DNA of 64,000 bases from Terrimonas ginsenosidimutans. Lineage in GTDB: Bacteria; Bacteroidota; Bacteroidia; Chitinophagales; Chitinophagaceae. The position numbers were made by a program, and so were the translations under genes. The notes under the pieces are model-generated. The model ran no database searches and had not been told where the DNA came from. It saw only the letters and a program-made list of their open reading frames with translations. Of this stretch, positions 39,467 to 48,408 are shown in pieces (the first letter of the stretch is position 1; each line of letters opens with the position of its first letter). The DNA lies in contig NZ_JAKLTR010000003.1 of the NCBI RefSeq assembly GCF_022012415.1, positions 434,001 through 498,000 of the forward strand. The letters run 5' to 3'.

Positions 39467-40048
39467 ATGATGTTTTCTGATAGATCAACCCCTGAACAAA
39501 CGGCAGATTTTGTGATCAGCCTCTACGAAAAATTTGGAGGTGATGACTATATAGGCGAACCCGTTTCGCAGATAGAACATATGTGCCAGTCGGCTGTACT
39601 TGCGGAAAGTGAAGGGTATGACACAGAGATCATACTCGCTGCTTTCTTTCATGATATCGGTCACCTGTGTGAACATATCATGGAAGTAAAACAAATGGAT
39701 GGATATGGGGTAGTGGACCATGAAAAGCTTGGTGCCGACTTCCTGCTTGAGAAAGGTTTTTCTGAAAACATCGCCAGCCTTGTCAGAAATCATGTTCAGG
39801 CGAAACGATATCTCACTTTCAGTAATGAAGAATATTACAATCGTCTTTCTGAGGCAAGCAGAAAAACGCTGGCGTTTCAGGGCGGCCGTATGACCGCCGA
39901 GGAGGCGTCTGCTTTTGAAGCTGATCCGCTTTTTGATATGCATATCCGTCTCCGTCAGTGGGACGAGAAAGCGAAGCTGGAGCATCAACCCCTCCCTCCA
40001 CTGAGTAAATACAGGAACATGATGGTTGATCATCTTTCTGCTGATTGA
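39467..40048 (+). CDS. PhnZ-like HD-domain oxygenase (phosphonate-associated, TIGR03276 type)
   Basis: This 193-residue cytoplasmic protein carries the motif YIGEPVSQIEH (28-38) and the HD pair in FFHDIGHLC (His62, Asp63). With His85, His109 and Asp166, the spacing follows that of PhnZ as I remember it (Tyr24, Glu27, His34, His58, Asp59, His80, His104, Asp161), including the Tyr and Glu that close over the substrate. PhnZ and TmpB are mixed-valent di-iron oxygenases that split the C-P bond of 1-hydroxy-alkylphosphonates. No PhnY/TmpA-type hydroxylase is in the window, so the hydroxylated substrate would have to be taken up ready-made or formed elsewhere. Confidence 0.9.
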   Translation: MMFSDRSTPEQTADFVISLYEKFGGDDYIGEPVSQIEHMCQSAVLAESEGYDTEIILAAFFHDIGHLCEHIMEVKQMDGYGVVDHEKLGADFLLEKGFSENIASLVRNHVQAKRYLTFSNEEYYNRLSEASRKTLAFQGGRMTAEEASAFEADPLFDMHIRLRQWDEKAKLEHQPLPPLSKYRNMMVDHLSAD

Positions 40049-40111
40049 GTAAGAATGAATGTCAACTGTTGGCCCCGAAAAAAAACTTTTAAAACGCAAA
40101 ACAATACATGC

Positions 40112-40789
40112 ATGGCAATCAAACTGGTTGTTTTTGATATCGCCGGAACTACCTTAAGAGACGAGGACTATGTAGCAAAAGCATTCCGGAATGCTTTTAC
40201 AAGAAACGGGTATGAAGTTTCCTTACAGGAGACATATCCGTATATGGGAGTGAAGAAGATCGTTGCAGTGAATGCGCTGCTCGCCAAGATCGGGGGACGG
40301 ATTGCCGATGCCGGAACGATCCATACAGATTTTACAGAAGAGATGATGGATTTTTATCTCTATGATCCGTCTGTGATGGCATTGCCATATGCGGAAGAAG
40401 TATTTCAACAGTTAAAAGAGCATAATATCCGTATCGCATTGAACACAGGATTTCCACGGATCATTGCGGATGCGATCATCAACAGGTTGCAGTGGCGCCA
40501 GAAAGGGTGGGTTGATGATATGATCGCCAGTGATGAAGTGGAGTATGGACGTCCGCAGCCGTTAATGATAGAGGAGCTGATGCGTCGTGCAGGTGTCACG
40601 GACCCGGCTGAAGTGGCAAAGATCGGTGATACGGAGGTGGATGTGAACGAAGGGCGTAATGCAGGCTGTGGACTTGTTGTGGCAGTAACAACGGGCGCCT
40701 ATAGCGCAGAACAACTGGTCGCTTATGACCCTGATTTTGTTTTACCTGATCTGTCTTCACTTCTCCCGTTAATCCTTTCACGTGACTGA
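40112..40789 (+). CDS. PhnX-like HAD hydrolase (phosphonatase-like, TIGR03351 type)
   Basis: I start at the ATG at 40112 (MAIKLVVFDIAGTT), 63 bases after the HD gene; a longer reading from 40055 adds an unlikely leader. The protein has 225 residues. The HAD motif is DIAGTT, like the DxAGT form typical of phosphonatases. The cap holds MGVKKI, where Lys49 lines up by eye with the Schiff-base lysine of PhnX. YGRPQP has the arginine that replaces the usual HAD lysine. These three marks define phosphonatase-like enzymes, which act on phosphonoacetaldehyde or a close relative. No PhnW transaminase is present, in line with this subfamily. Confidence 0.9.
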   Translation: MAIKLVVFDIAGTTLRDEDYVAKAFRNAFTRNGYEVSLQETYPYMGVKKIVAVNALLAKIGGRIADAGTIHTDFTEEMMDFYLYDPSVMALPYAEEVFQQLKEHNIRIALNTGFPRIIADAIINRLQWRQKGWVDDMIASDEVEYGRPQPLMIEELMRRAGVTDPAEVAKIGDTEVDVNEGRNAGCGLVVAVTTGAYSAEQLVAYDPDFVLPDLSSLLPLILSRD

Positions 40790-42062
40790 TATAGCAGCAA
40801 CAGACCAGCGGCTCGCTGGTAAACGCATGATCATTGCCGTACTGGCGGCGCTTACCGCTTTCCTGGCATATTCATCTGTGTATGCATACCGTAAGCCTTT
40901 TACCGTTGCGACATTTGATGGCCTCCGTTTTTGGAATATATCCTACCAGACCCTGCTTATCATCAGTCAGGTAGTAGGATACATGCTTAGTAAGTTTTAT
41001 GGTATCAGGTTTATTTCCGAATTAAGATCACTCGGACGCTTCCGCACAGGAATGATCCTGACAGGCAGCGCCTGGATCTGCTTATTATTATTTGCATTAC
41101 TTCCCGCTCCATGGGGAATGTTGCCAATGTTCATTAACGGATTTTTGCTTGGGTTTATGTGGGGCGTGATCTTCAGCTACCTCGAAGGGCGCCGTACAAC
41201 AGACTTTATGGGAGCGGTCATGGCTGTCAGTTTTATTTTCGCGGGAGGATTTACCCGGACAGTAGCTAAATGGCTGATGGTAGAATGGAATGTTGCAGAG
41301 AACTGGATGCCATTTTTTACCGGACTTGTTTTCATTATTCCGCTGATATTCTTTCTGTCAATGCTGGAGCGGATCCCACCGCCGGATGATGATGATCGCC
41401 GGGAACGGACAGTTCGGGTACCAATGACGTCTGCAGACAGGAAAAAGTTCCTGAAACAGTTTGGCGCAGGGCTGATCATCTCCAGTGTTACCTATCTTTT
41501 CCTGACGGTCATGCGTGATATCAGGGATAACTATATGGCGAATATCTGGAACGAGCTGGGGTACGGATCGGACTACTCTGTTTTTACGAGGACAGAAACG
41601 AATACCTCCCTGCTGGTCCTGCTGATCATGGGAATGCTGGTGCTGATTAGGAAGAATATCCGTGCGTTTTCGTTTGTGCATGTAGTGATCCTTGCGGGGT
41701 TCCTGATCGCAGGGATCTCTTCCGCATTGTTCATTAACGGAATGATGAATGGGGCGACGTGGATGCAATTGGTCAGCCTGGGTTTATACATGGGATACAT
41801 TCCATTCAATTGTATATTTTTTGAACGATTGATCGCTACATTCCGTGTTGCCGGCAATGTGGGCTTTCTGATCTATTTTGCTGATGCGTTTGGATATCTT
41901 GGAAGTGTGACTGTAATGCTGGCAAAAGAGTTTATACGATTGCAGTTGAACTGGTCTGAGTTCTATTCATACGGCGTTGTGATCGGTTCTTTAATGGGGA
42001 TCGCAGGCGTCTTGTTCTCATACAGGTATTTCAGAGGCCGTTATCATCACAGTAAAGCATAG
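40782..42062 (+). CDS. DUF5690 family membrane transporter
   Basis: This 426-residue protein has about twelve hydrophobic segments and the MFS-like YAYRKPFTVATFDG motif after the first one, as in DUF5690 proteins. The start is GTG at 40782, overlapping the HAD gene by 8 bases, so translation is coupled. A charged central loop (PPPDDDDRRERTVRV) separates two six-helix halves. Placed between phosphonate hydrolase and oxidase, it most likely carries the phosphonate or its product across the inner membrane; direct evidence for the substrate is lacking. Confidence 0.88.
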   Translation: MTDIAATDQRLAGKRMIIAVLAALTAFLAYSSVYAYRKPFTVATFDGLRFWNISYQTLLIISQVVGYMLSKFYGIRFISELRSLGRFRTGMILTGSAWICLLLFALLPAPWGMLPMFINGFLLGFMWGVIFSYLEGRRTTDFMGAVMAVSFIFAGGFTRTVAKWLMVEWNVAENWMPFFTGLVFIIPLIFFLSMLERIPPPDDDDRRERTVRVPMTSADRKKFLKQFGAGLIISSVTYLFLTVMRDIRDNYMANIWNELGYGSDYSVFTRTETNTSLLVLLIMGMLVLIRKNIRAFSFVHVVILAGFLIAGISSALFINGMMNGATWMQLVSLGLYMGYIPFNCIFFERLIATFRVAGNVGFLIYFADAFGYLGSVTVMLAKEFIRLQLNWSEFYSYGVVIGSLMGIAGVLFSYRYFRGRYHHSKA

Positions 42063-42077
42063 AAAAATTTTCATAGT

Positions 42078-43199
42078 ATGTCCGGGAGATCTGCGATAGT
42101 AATAGGAGCGGGGATTGTTGGTCTGGCAACAACGCGTGCGTTGGCCGTCAGAGGTTATAAAGTAACAGTTATCGAGCGGGAGCAGAGAGCTGTTGGAGCG
42201 TCCGTCAGGAACTTTGGGATGGTATGGCCGATTGGTCAGCCTGCCGGACTTGCCTATGAAACAGCCCAACTTTCGCGATCATTGTGGAAACAGATCTGCA
42301 CCGAAGCCGACATCTGGCATGAGGAAGCAGGCTCGCTTCATCTTGCTTATGAGAAAGACGAATGGAAAGTACTCGAAGAGTTGAGTGAGATCTATCGGGG
42401 AAGAAAATATCAATTGTTGAGCGCGGATGCCGTACTACAAAGATCACCTGCTGTAAAACCCGGGAAGCTTATCGGCGGTTTATACAGCCAGGAAGAACTG
42501 ATCGTTGATCCGCGCGAGGCAATTCGCAAGATACCTGAATGGCTTTCTGCAAAGTTTGATGTTCAGTTCATTTGGGGCAAAGCTATTACGCAGGTGGAGT
42601 ACCCCCTGGTAAGGTCAGGAAATGAAACCTGGAATGCAGATGAAATATATATCTGCACAGGCGCGGATTTCGAAACCCTGTACCCGGAGTTATATGCCGC
42701 GCAATCCATCACCAAATGCAAATTGCAGATGATGAGGATCGAATCGCAGGCAGATAACTGGCGGATCGGACCCTCGCTTTGTGGCGGCTTATCCCTGTTG
42801 CATTACCACGCATTCAAAGCAGCTCCTTCATTGAATATTCTTAAGCGCAGACTGGAAGCGCAATATCCAGACCATATCAAATGGGGAATTCATGTGATGG
42901 TATCGCAGAATGGTGCCGGTGAGCTCACGGTAGGCGATTCACATGAATATGGACTGACCCATGACCCCTTTGATAAAGCGTTTATCAATGACCTGATCCT
43001 GGATTACCTTCAGCAGTTTGCCCGCTTTAAAAATAACCTGATCACGGAAACCTGGAATGGTGTGTATCCCAAACTAACGAATGGAGAAACTCATCTTGTG
43101 CTACAGCCCGGTGCTGGTGTGACCATTATCAACGGACTCGGTGGAGCGGGTATGACAATGAGCCTGGGCTTATGTGAACGGTTGATAGACGCCGGATAA
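42078..43199 (+). CDS. FAD-dependent oxidoreductase, phosphonate-associated (TIGR03364 type)
   Basis: This 373-residue DAO-type flavoenzyme has the dinucleotide motif VIGAGIVGLATTRALA followed by VIERE, then the subfamily mark GASVRNFGMVWPIGQP. The C-terminal NGLGGAGMTMSLG closes the FAD site. TIGR03364 proteins occur with PhnX-like and PhnZ-like proteins and are thought to oxidise aminoalkylphosphonates to the aldehyde; that reaction would feed the PhnX-like enzyme. It is the last gene of the operon, 15 bases after the transporter. Confidence 0.9.
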   Translation: MSGRSAIVIGAGIVGLATTRALAVRGYKVTVIEREQRAVGASVRNFGMVWPIGQPAGLAYETAQLSRSLWKQICTEADIWHEEAGSLHLAYEKDEWKVLEELSEIYRGRKYQLLSADAVLQRSPAVKPGKLIGGLYSQEELIVDPREAIRKIPEWLSAKFDVQFIWGKAITQVEYPLVRSGNETWNADEIYICTGADFETLYPELYAAQSITKCKLQMMRIESQADNWRIGPSLCGGLSLLHYHAFKAAPSLNILKRRLEAQYPDHIKWGIHVMVSQNGAGELTVGDSHEYGLTHDPFDKAFINDLILDYLQQFARFKNNLITETWNGVYPKLTNGETHLVLQPGAGVTIINGLGGAGMTMSLGLCERLIDAG

Positions 43200-43213
43200 G
43201 AGGAAGAATATAA

Positions 43214-43447
43214 CTAAGCGGCTTTTTCTTTATCTGCCTGTTTGATCTTTACCTTCTTTACTTCTTTCGCCTTTTTAGGAGATTTTACTTTGATGCCTTC
43301 TGTAAGGATCTTTGATACTTTTTTCAAACGGCTGTCGAATTCCTTCTGCCCCAATGCTTCCAGGATTCCAGGAAGAGCTGTTTGTAGTTGCACCACGATT
43401 TGCTGACGTGCCTGTTTCTTTGCAGAAACCGCTTTTTCTTTTGCCAT
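43214..43447 (-). CDS. small lysine-rich protein of unknown function
   Basis: This 77-residue protein has about 17 lysines. The middle (QIVVQLQTALPGILEALGQKEFDSRLKKVSKILTEGI) could form two helices and the C-terminus is a basic tail (KSPKKAKEVKKVKIKQADKEK). It may bind nucleic acid, as basic tails of this sort often do, but no family is recognised. It is convergent with the flavoenzyme gene (14-base gap), and a striking inverted repeat lies upstream of its start. Confidence 0.75.
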   Translation of the reverse strand: MAKEKAVSAKKQARQQIVVQLQTALPGILEALGQKEFDSRLKKVSKILTEGIKVKSPKKAKEVKKVKIKQADKEKAA

Positions 43448-43477
43448 ACTAATAGTTTACGATTTAGTAACCTAAAA

Positions 43478-43537
43478 TTAACATTGGCCCGAAATATTCA
43501 ATGTTAAGTTTTGCTTTTCCGGTAAAAGTTAACATTG
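43478..43537. promoter_or_regulatory. three TTAACATTG boxes upstream of the small basic protein gene
   Basis: TTAACATTG at 43478-43486 and its exact complement CAATGTTAA at 43499-43507 form a perfect inverted repeat with a 12-base spacer. A third copy, TTAACATTG, lies at 43529-43537. They sit 31-90 bases upstream of the ATG at 43447 and look like operator half-sites. Confidence 0.5.
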
Positions 43538-43720
43538 GGGAGGGCAGAGGTTTTATAAGTGTCAGAGGTTTGGAAGGTTTGGGATGTTTGTTGGATCAGT
43601 TCGCTGAGGTTCCGACTTTAGCCACTTTAAGATCTTATCAGATGTTAGGTTTAAAGCCTCGCGAAGACGGTAACGGGATGCCCAGTTATACGAACCTCCC
43701 AAACCCACGCCCCCAACACC

Positions 43721-45319
43721 CTACTTCCCTGCTATGATCAACTTCTTCGTTTCAATAACTTCCCCCGTTGTGAGCACGACTCCCACAAAGTATGCACCCT
43801 GTATCGGCAGGAACATCGGGATGATGCTTCGGCCATTCACCGGTTCTTCTTTTATTTTTTGACCGATCGCATTCCAGATCACCACCGCTTTAGCAGGAAG
43901 TGTTTTATGTATGCTCAGGAAGAAGTTTCCAGTAGATGGGTTCGGCCAGAGATTGATATTGTATTCTCCCGGATAAGGAGCTACGGCTACTGTATCGGAG
44001 AAGCTGAACGTGCCATCATTTTTTACAGAACGCAGTCGATAGAAGCTGATGCCTTTATCACGGTTCGGAATATCGACCAGCTGATAGCTCAGGGTGGTAG
44101 TGCTATATCCGTTCTGCGCCTGGGTTGGAACGCTTCCGACCTGACTGAACACTGTTTCTGTACTCAGCCTTCTTTCAACCACAAAGTGATTGACGTTGAT
44201 CTCCGGTTTCGTTTTCCAGTATGTTCTTACACGCATCGAATCAATGCGGAAGGCGTTAAACCAAAGCCATGATCCAACGAAGAGCTCTTTGCTACCGGTG
44301 AATTTTGTGAGCAAGGTATTCTTTGATATATCAGAGATCATTACCCGTTCGTTCAGGCCACTATTGCCTAAAGGACTTCCCGTTGTAAGATTACCTTGTA
44401 TAGGCTGATGTTGCGGATACACCGTATCCCATCTGCCGTTCCTGTATTCAGATATATAGGCATACTGACGATTGGCTGCAAATATGCTGCCTTCCTCGCT
44501 GGTTAAGTGCTGAAGAAATACTTCGGATGATCCTGATCCCGGAAACCTGCTTTTGCCGATCTGCCATGTTTTGTTGACCGACTCATTTATCAGCGTAGTA
44601 CCGGAGATCCCATTCCGTCTTACACTATCAAATACCGACACGAAATAGTCATCCCCGTTGCGGCTTCCATTGCGAATAGCCGCCGGTGTATAAGCCTGGG
44701 ATAAACTTCCGACAGGAAATACCACCGTGCCATCACTGCGACGGATATTTTCCCGCATAAGCAATCCGCGGTCGGCCCGGTTTCCCGTAACAAAATACCG
44801 TGCAGAATCATACCCGTTTATTTTCCCCGGATCATTATTCCCCAATACAAGTATGTTGTCATTAAGGAAGAAATGTCCCTGCTGAAAACTGATCTCGTTC
44901 CTGGTCTTTGCGCTGCCATCAAGCAGCTCAATACCCTGTTTATTGTCGACTTTTATTTTTGGGAAAGATGGCCCGCTGTGGGTTGCGGCATTATATCCGC
45001 CAGAGATCTGCTGCTTCAATGAGTCCGACATAAATCGGATCCAGCCGCCTTCGCCGCTTACGCCTGTACCATTGCTGGTGTTATCGGTGATGCGTGACTG
45101 TGTACTGTTACTCCAGTTCTGTCCCGAAAAGTTTACTGTTGCATTCTTTCCGATACCAAGATTTCCCTGGTTATTTACATTAGAGAAGATGGTAGCAGAG
45201 TCTCCAACAAAGAATATTTTTCCCGATGCAGGTACATAGAAGCCTTGCTGTGCTTTTGCCATGAAAAAACACAGAAGGGCCATTAGAAAGAAAACGATAT
45301 ATCTGCAAAGTTTGAGCAT
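43721..45319 (-). CDS. secreted surface protein with T9SS type A sorting domain
   Basis: I start at the ATG at 45319 (MLKLCRYIVFFLMALLCFFMAKAQ), giving 532 residues with a signal peptide; the open frame reaches 45391 only inside the upstream gene. A beta-rich region follows, with KIFFVGDSATIFSNVNNQGNLGIG near the start. The last 80 residues (INLWPNPSTGNFFLSI to the terminal basic strand VIETKKLIIAGK) are a type A type-9-secretion sorting signal. The protein is therefore exported through T9SS and anchored at the surface. It is the last of three surface-protein genes and starts 4 bases after the stop of the previous one. Confidence 0.85.
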   Translation of the reverse strand: MLKLCRYIVFFLMALLCFFMAKAQQGFYVPASGKIFFVGDSATIFSNVNNQGNLGIGKNATVNFSGQNWSNSTQSRITDNTSNGTGVSGEGGWIRFMSDSLKQQISGGYNAATHSGPSFPKIKVDNKQGIELLDGSAKTRNEISFQQGHFFLNDNILVLGNNDPGKINGYDSARYFVTGNRADRGLLMRENIRRSDGTVVFPVGSLSQAYTPAAIRNGSRNGDDYFVSVFDSVRRNGISGTTLINESVNKTWQIGKSRFPGSGSSEVFLQHLTSEEGSIFAANRQYAYISEYRNGRWDTVYPQHQPIQGNLTTGSPLGNSGLNERVMISDISKNTLLTKFTGSKELFVGSWLWFNAFRIDSMRVRTYWKTKPEINVNHFVVERRLSTETVFSQVGSVPTQAQNGYSTTTLSYQLVDIPNRDKGISFYRLRSVKNDGTFSFSDTVAVAPYPGEYNINLWPNPSTGNFFLSIHKTLPAKAVVIWNAIGQKIKEEPVNGRSIIPMFLPIQGAYFVGVVLTTGEVIETKKLIIAGK

Positions 45320-45323
45320 AAGA

Positions 45324-48300
45324 TCAAAACTCTGTGATCGTGATGTAGAATTTGGTTCCGTTCGCCAGTGTTTGACCCGCGGTGCCAGCATTGGCCAGCC
45401 TGATCTTCACGTTGGTTGTACTGGTAAGTCTCGCTGCTGATATACTTATATTCGCAGGAAGATCACGGTCGAAAGAGACTGTCACTGTCGCCCTTGTACT
45501 GGTTGGCTGGTTTGCTGCAGGAATGGTAAAGTTAAAGTCTGTTTCAGCCGGTGCATAGCCAAGGCCCACTACAACAAGTGTTGCTGATCCAAGCGAAGTG
45601 TTACCGCTGGTCGCCGCTTCAAAGCTGATCGTATTTTTCTGTACAGTTCCTTTTGCTCCATTTTTGTACGTACCTGCCACATCCATCGAAGCTGTTGGGG
45701 TGGTAGTGCCCACGCCAACGTTTCCATTTCCGTCAATTCTTAAACGTTCATTGGATGCAGCAAAGCCTCCTGTAAAGAACCGAAGAGGTTTGCTTGCTGT
45801 GCCGTTTCCGATCACGAAGTCGTTTCCGGTTGCATAAAGATAGGCGTTGTTTGCGCCATCGATCATTGGATAAGCATTATTATTAAAACCGCTTGAGTTG
45901 ATACCCATATCGATATACTTATCGCTTTCGCTTCCGTTATTGGCGGTAGCAACGATATCCGAACTTGCCTGGTTGCCCGAGTTACGGTTCTGTACGTTGA
46001 TCTGCAGGTAATTATTGATAGAACCCTTTCCTGTCATCAGGTTATACGATGTTGTATTGCCTGCGTCGATCAATAGCTTCTCCGGGTTTGTGGCATCGAA
46101 TGCGTTCGAGCCAACTGCCATACGGCCGCTTTGCAAACGCATCATTTCTGACATACCGGTGAGATAGTTATAGCTTTTGAAAACGATCGGCTCATCACCA
46201 TCATCTCCGATGATGAATTCAAAACCGCCATCGTTGTTTGATCCTGTGGCACCGAACTCGAAGTAATCCGTTCCGGCTGAACTTCCTTTCGTGCGGAAGT
46301 TGCCGTTCGCATCAACATAGATCTTTGGTTTATAGAACTGGGCGGCCGGGGCATAGAACTGTACCGCAGATTTCATGTGCAGCAGCATCTCGTTATCATC
46401 ATTGTAGTCTGTATAACCCTGAGTCAGGCCCAGTGTACCGCGGCGACCCATTTCAACGTTCGTGGTATTATTTGATTTCAGGATAAGCGGTTTATCATCC
46501 GTTGTTCCAAGGAAGTTCAATGCCGCGTTAATGCCGGCGTTACCTGTGTAGTTCCACATCGTTGAAGCGGGGTTGTTGGTAACGATCACATCTCCATTAT
46601 TATTCACCGTGAGCAGCTTTGTATTTGCTGTAGCGGTAGTTGCCGTACCGAGGTTTGTCAACCGGAGACCCGATACGCCGGTAGACGTGTTTGTTCCATT
46701 GATCTCCACCAGGTTGCCTGGTGTTGACTGCCCGATCCCGATATTGCCATTATTGAGGATCTTCATACGCTCGGTGTTGTTCGTGATAAAACTGGTGGCG
46801 AAGTTGTCGACCGTTCCCATCTTCTTATCAGCACCTGCTGTATTGCCATCCATGCTCCAGGCATTATTGGCGTTGTTGTTTGCAACAACGATATCGCCGT
46901 TTGCATTAATGGTAAGCATCTTCGTGTTAGAAGCTGCGGGAGTTGCTGTTCCGAGATTCAGGAGACGAAGTCCGGAAACGCCCGTACCAGCGGTTGTACC
47001 GGCAACTTCCAGCATATTGCCGGGTGTGGCAGAACCAATACCCACGTTCCCTGTATTCAGGACGCGGATGCGCTCCGTATTATTCGTGATAAAACTTGTT
47101 GCATAGTTATCTGTAGAACCGATCTTCTTTACCGCGCCGGTTGTGTTGCCGTCCATGCTCCAGGCATTGTTAGCATTGTTGTTTGCTACAACGATATCTC
47201 CGTTTGCGTTTATGGTCAGCATTTTTGTGTTAGAGGCGGCAGGAGTAGCAGAGCCAAGGCTGCTGAGACGAAGACCAGATACGCCGGTACCTGCAACGGT
47301 ACCACCTACTTCAAGCAGGTTACCCGGTGTTGCCTGTCCTATACCAACATTCCCATTCGCGAGAACGCGCAGGCGCTCTGTATTGCTGGTGATCACACTG
47401 AGGTCAAACGCATCAGTGTTACCAAATTTCTTTACAACTCCGTTCGCATTGCCATCAAGGCTCCAGGCATTTGCGCCGGGGTTGTTGGCTACAACAACAT
47501 CGCCGTTGCTGTTCACCGTTAATAATTTTGTATTGGCCGTGGCAAGCGTTGAAGTGCCAAGGTTGTTCAGACGAAGACCAGAAACACCTGTTGACGTATT
47601 GGTGCCGCCGATCTCAAAAAGGTTATTTGCTGTAGTAAGACCCACACCGATGTTGCCATTGGCAAGGATGCGCATGCGCTCCAGGCTATTGGAGATCATG
47701 CTTACAGCGAAGTTGTCTGTTGAACCGAATTTTTTCATCGCGCCGGTGGTGTTTCCATCCATGCTCCAGGAATTGTTGCTGGAATTATTTGCGACGATGA
47801 TATCACCGTTTGCATTAACGGTGAGCATTTTTGTATTGGCAGCGGCAGGAGTTGCCGTGCCGAGGTTGCTCAGGCGAAGACCTGAAATACCAGTGCCGGT
47901 ATTGGTACCTGCAACTTCAAGCAGGTTGCCGGGTGCGGCCTGACCAATACCAACGTATCCATTGTTCTGGATACGCATTTGTTCTGTGTTATTAGTAATG
48001 AAACTTAGCCCGTAGTTATCTGTGGTTCCCAATTTCTTCAATGAACCGGTTGCATTACCATCCTGGCTCCAGTAGTTGGCCATTGCGGCGGTAGTGCCAA
48101 GGGATCTCCATGATCCGTTACTGCGGACCATCAGCTGCGCGGATGGCGTGTGATAGATCACCATGCCATCCGGCGGCGTCAGGCTGTTTATAAGTGTTGT
48201 ATCTGATATTCTTGAAAGTAACAGCCCCTGGTTATTGGATTCCAGTTCCAGGATAGCTGACTTCTGCAGGGCAAGCGGCGTTTTCCCAAGGCGTAATTGC

Positions 48301-48365
48301 TGGGAGAAAGCCGCACTGCTCAGCAGGCATAACAAGGCCACTCCGGTTCTTTTTAAACTGAACAT
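45324..48365 (-). CDS. large repetitive surface protein with five 101-residue repeats
   Basis: This 1013-residue protein has a signal peptide (1-21), a short head shared with the next gene upstream (SAILELESNNQGLLLSRI, then LTPPDGMVIY), and five tandem repeats of 101 residues (about 97-602). Each repeat opens with W-S-x-DGN and holds an NxGNVGIG turn, a GTGVSGLRL stretch and a closing NANGDIVVANN. The tail holds a further NVGVGTTTPTASMDVAG turn and a beta-sandwich-like end (TKFYITITEF). It looks like a fibre or adhesin stalk. The nucleotide copies differ mostly at silent sites, so the repeat protein is kept by selection. Confidence 0.8.
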   Translation of the reverse strand: MFSLKRTGVALLCLLSSAAFSQQLRLGKTPLALQKSAILELESNNQGLLLSRISDTTLINSLTPPDGMVIYHTPSAQLMVRSNGSWRSLGTTAAMANYWSQDGNATGSLKKLGTTDNYGLSFITNNTEQMRIQNNGYVGIGQAAPGNLLEVAGTNTGTGISGLRLSNLGTATPAAANTKMLTVNANGDIIVANNSSNNSWSMDGNTTGAMKKFGSTDNFAVSMISNSLERMRILANGNIGVGLTTANNLFEIGGTNTSTGVSGLRLNNLGTSTLATANTKLLTVNSNGDVVVANNPGANAWSLDGNANGVVKKFGNTDAFDLSVITSNTERLRVLANGNVGIGQATPGNLLEVGGTVAGTGVSGLRLSSLGSATPAASNTKMLTINANGDIVVANNNANNAWSMDGNTTGAVKKIGSTDNYATSFITNNTERIRVLNTGNVGIGSATPGNMLEVAGTTAGTGVSGLRLLNLGTATPAASNTKMLTINANGDIVVANNNANNAWSMDGNTAGADKKMGTVDNFATSFITNNTERMKILNNGNIGIGQSTPGNLVEINGTNTSTGVSGLRLTNLGTATTATANTKLLTVNNNGDVIVTNNPASTMWNYTGNAGINAALNFLGTTDDKPLILKSNNTTNVEMGRRGTLGLTQGYTDYNDDNEMLLHMKSAVQFYAPAAQFYKPKIYVDANGNFRTKGSSAGTDYFEFGATGSNNDGGFEFIIGDDGDEPIVFKSYNYLTGMSEMMRLQSGRMAVGSNAFDATNPEKLLIDAGNTTSYNLMTGKGSINNYLQINVQNRNSGNQASSDIVATANNGSESDKYIDMGINSSGFNNNAYPMIDGANNAYLYATGNDFVIGNGTASKPLRFFTGGFAASNERLRIDGNGNVGVGTTTPTASMDVAGTYKNGAKGTVQKNTISFEAATSGNTSLGSATLVVVGLGYAPAETDFNFTIPAANQPTSTRATVTVSFDRDLPANISISAARLTSTTNVKIRLANAGTAGQTLANGTKFYITITEF
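46560..48077 (-). repeat. five 303-bp tandem repeats inside the surface protein gene
   Basis: The DNA stretch encoding residues about 97-602 consists of five copies of a 303-base unit. The third and fourth copies are the most alike. The repeats also leave long open frames on the opposite strand (46573-47943), which are by-products. Confidence 0.85.
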
Positions 48366-48408
48366 AGGTTACAGGATATAGATTTGGAAGGACTTATTAC
48401 TTGTTTGA

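Noticed and set aside
43501-43737. Plus-strand open frame of 78 residues
   Set aside because: No known motif, and it covers the operator candidate and the end of the T9SS gene; the composition is not protein-like.
46573-47943. Long plus-strand open frames of 177 and 266 residues
   Set aside because: They lie antisense to the five repeats of the surface-protein gene, repeat with it, and encode low-complexity Leu/Pro/Arg-rich sequence; they are by-products.
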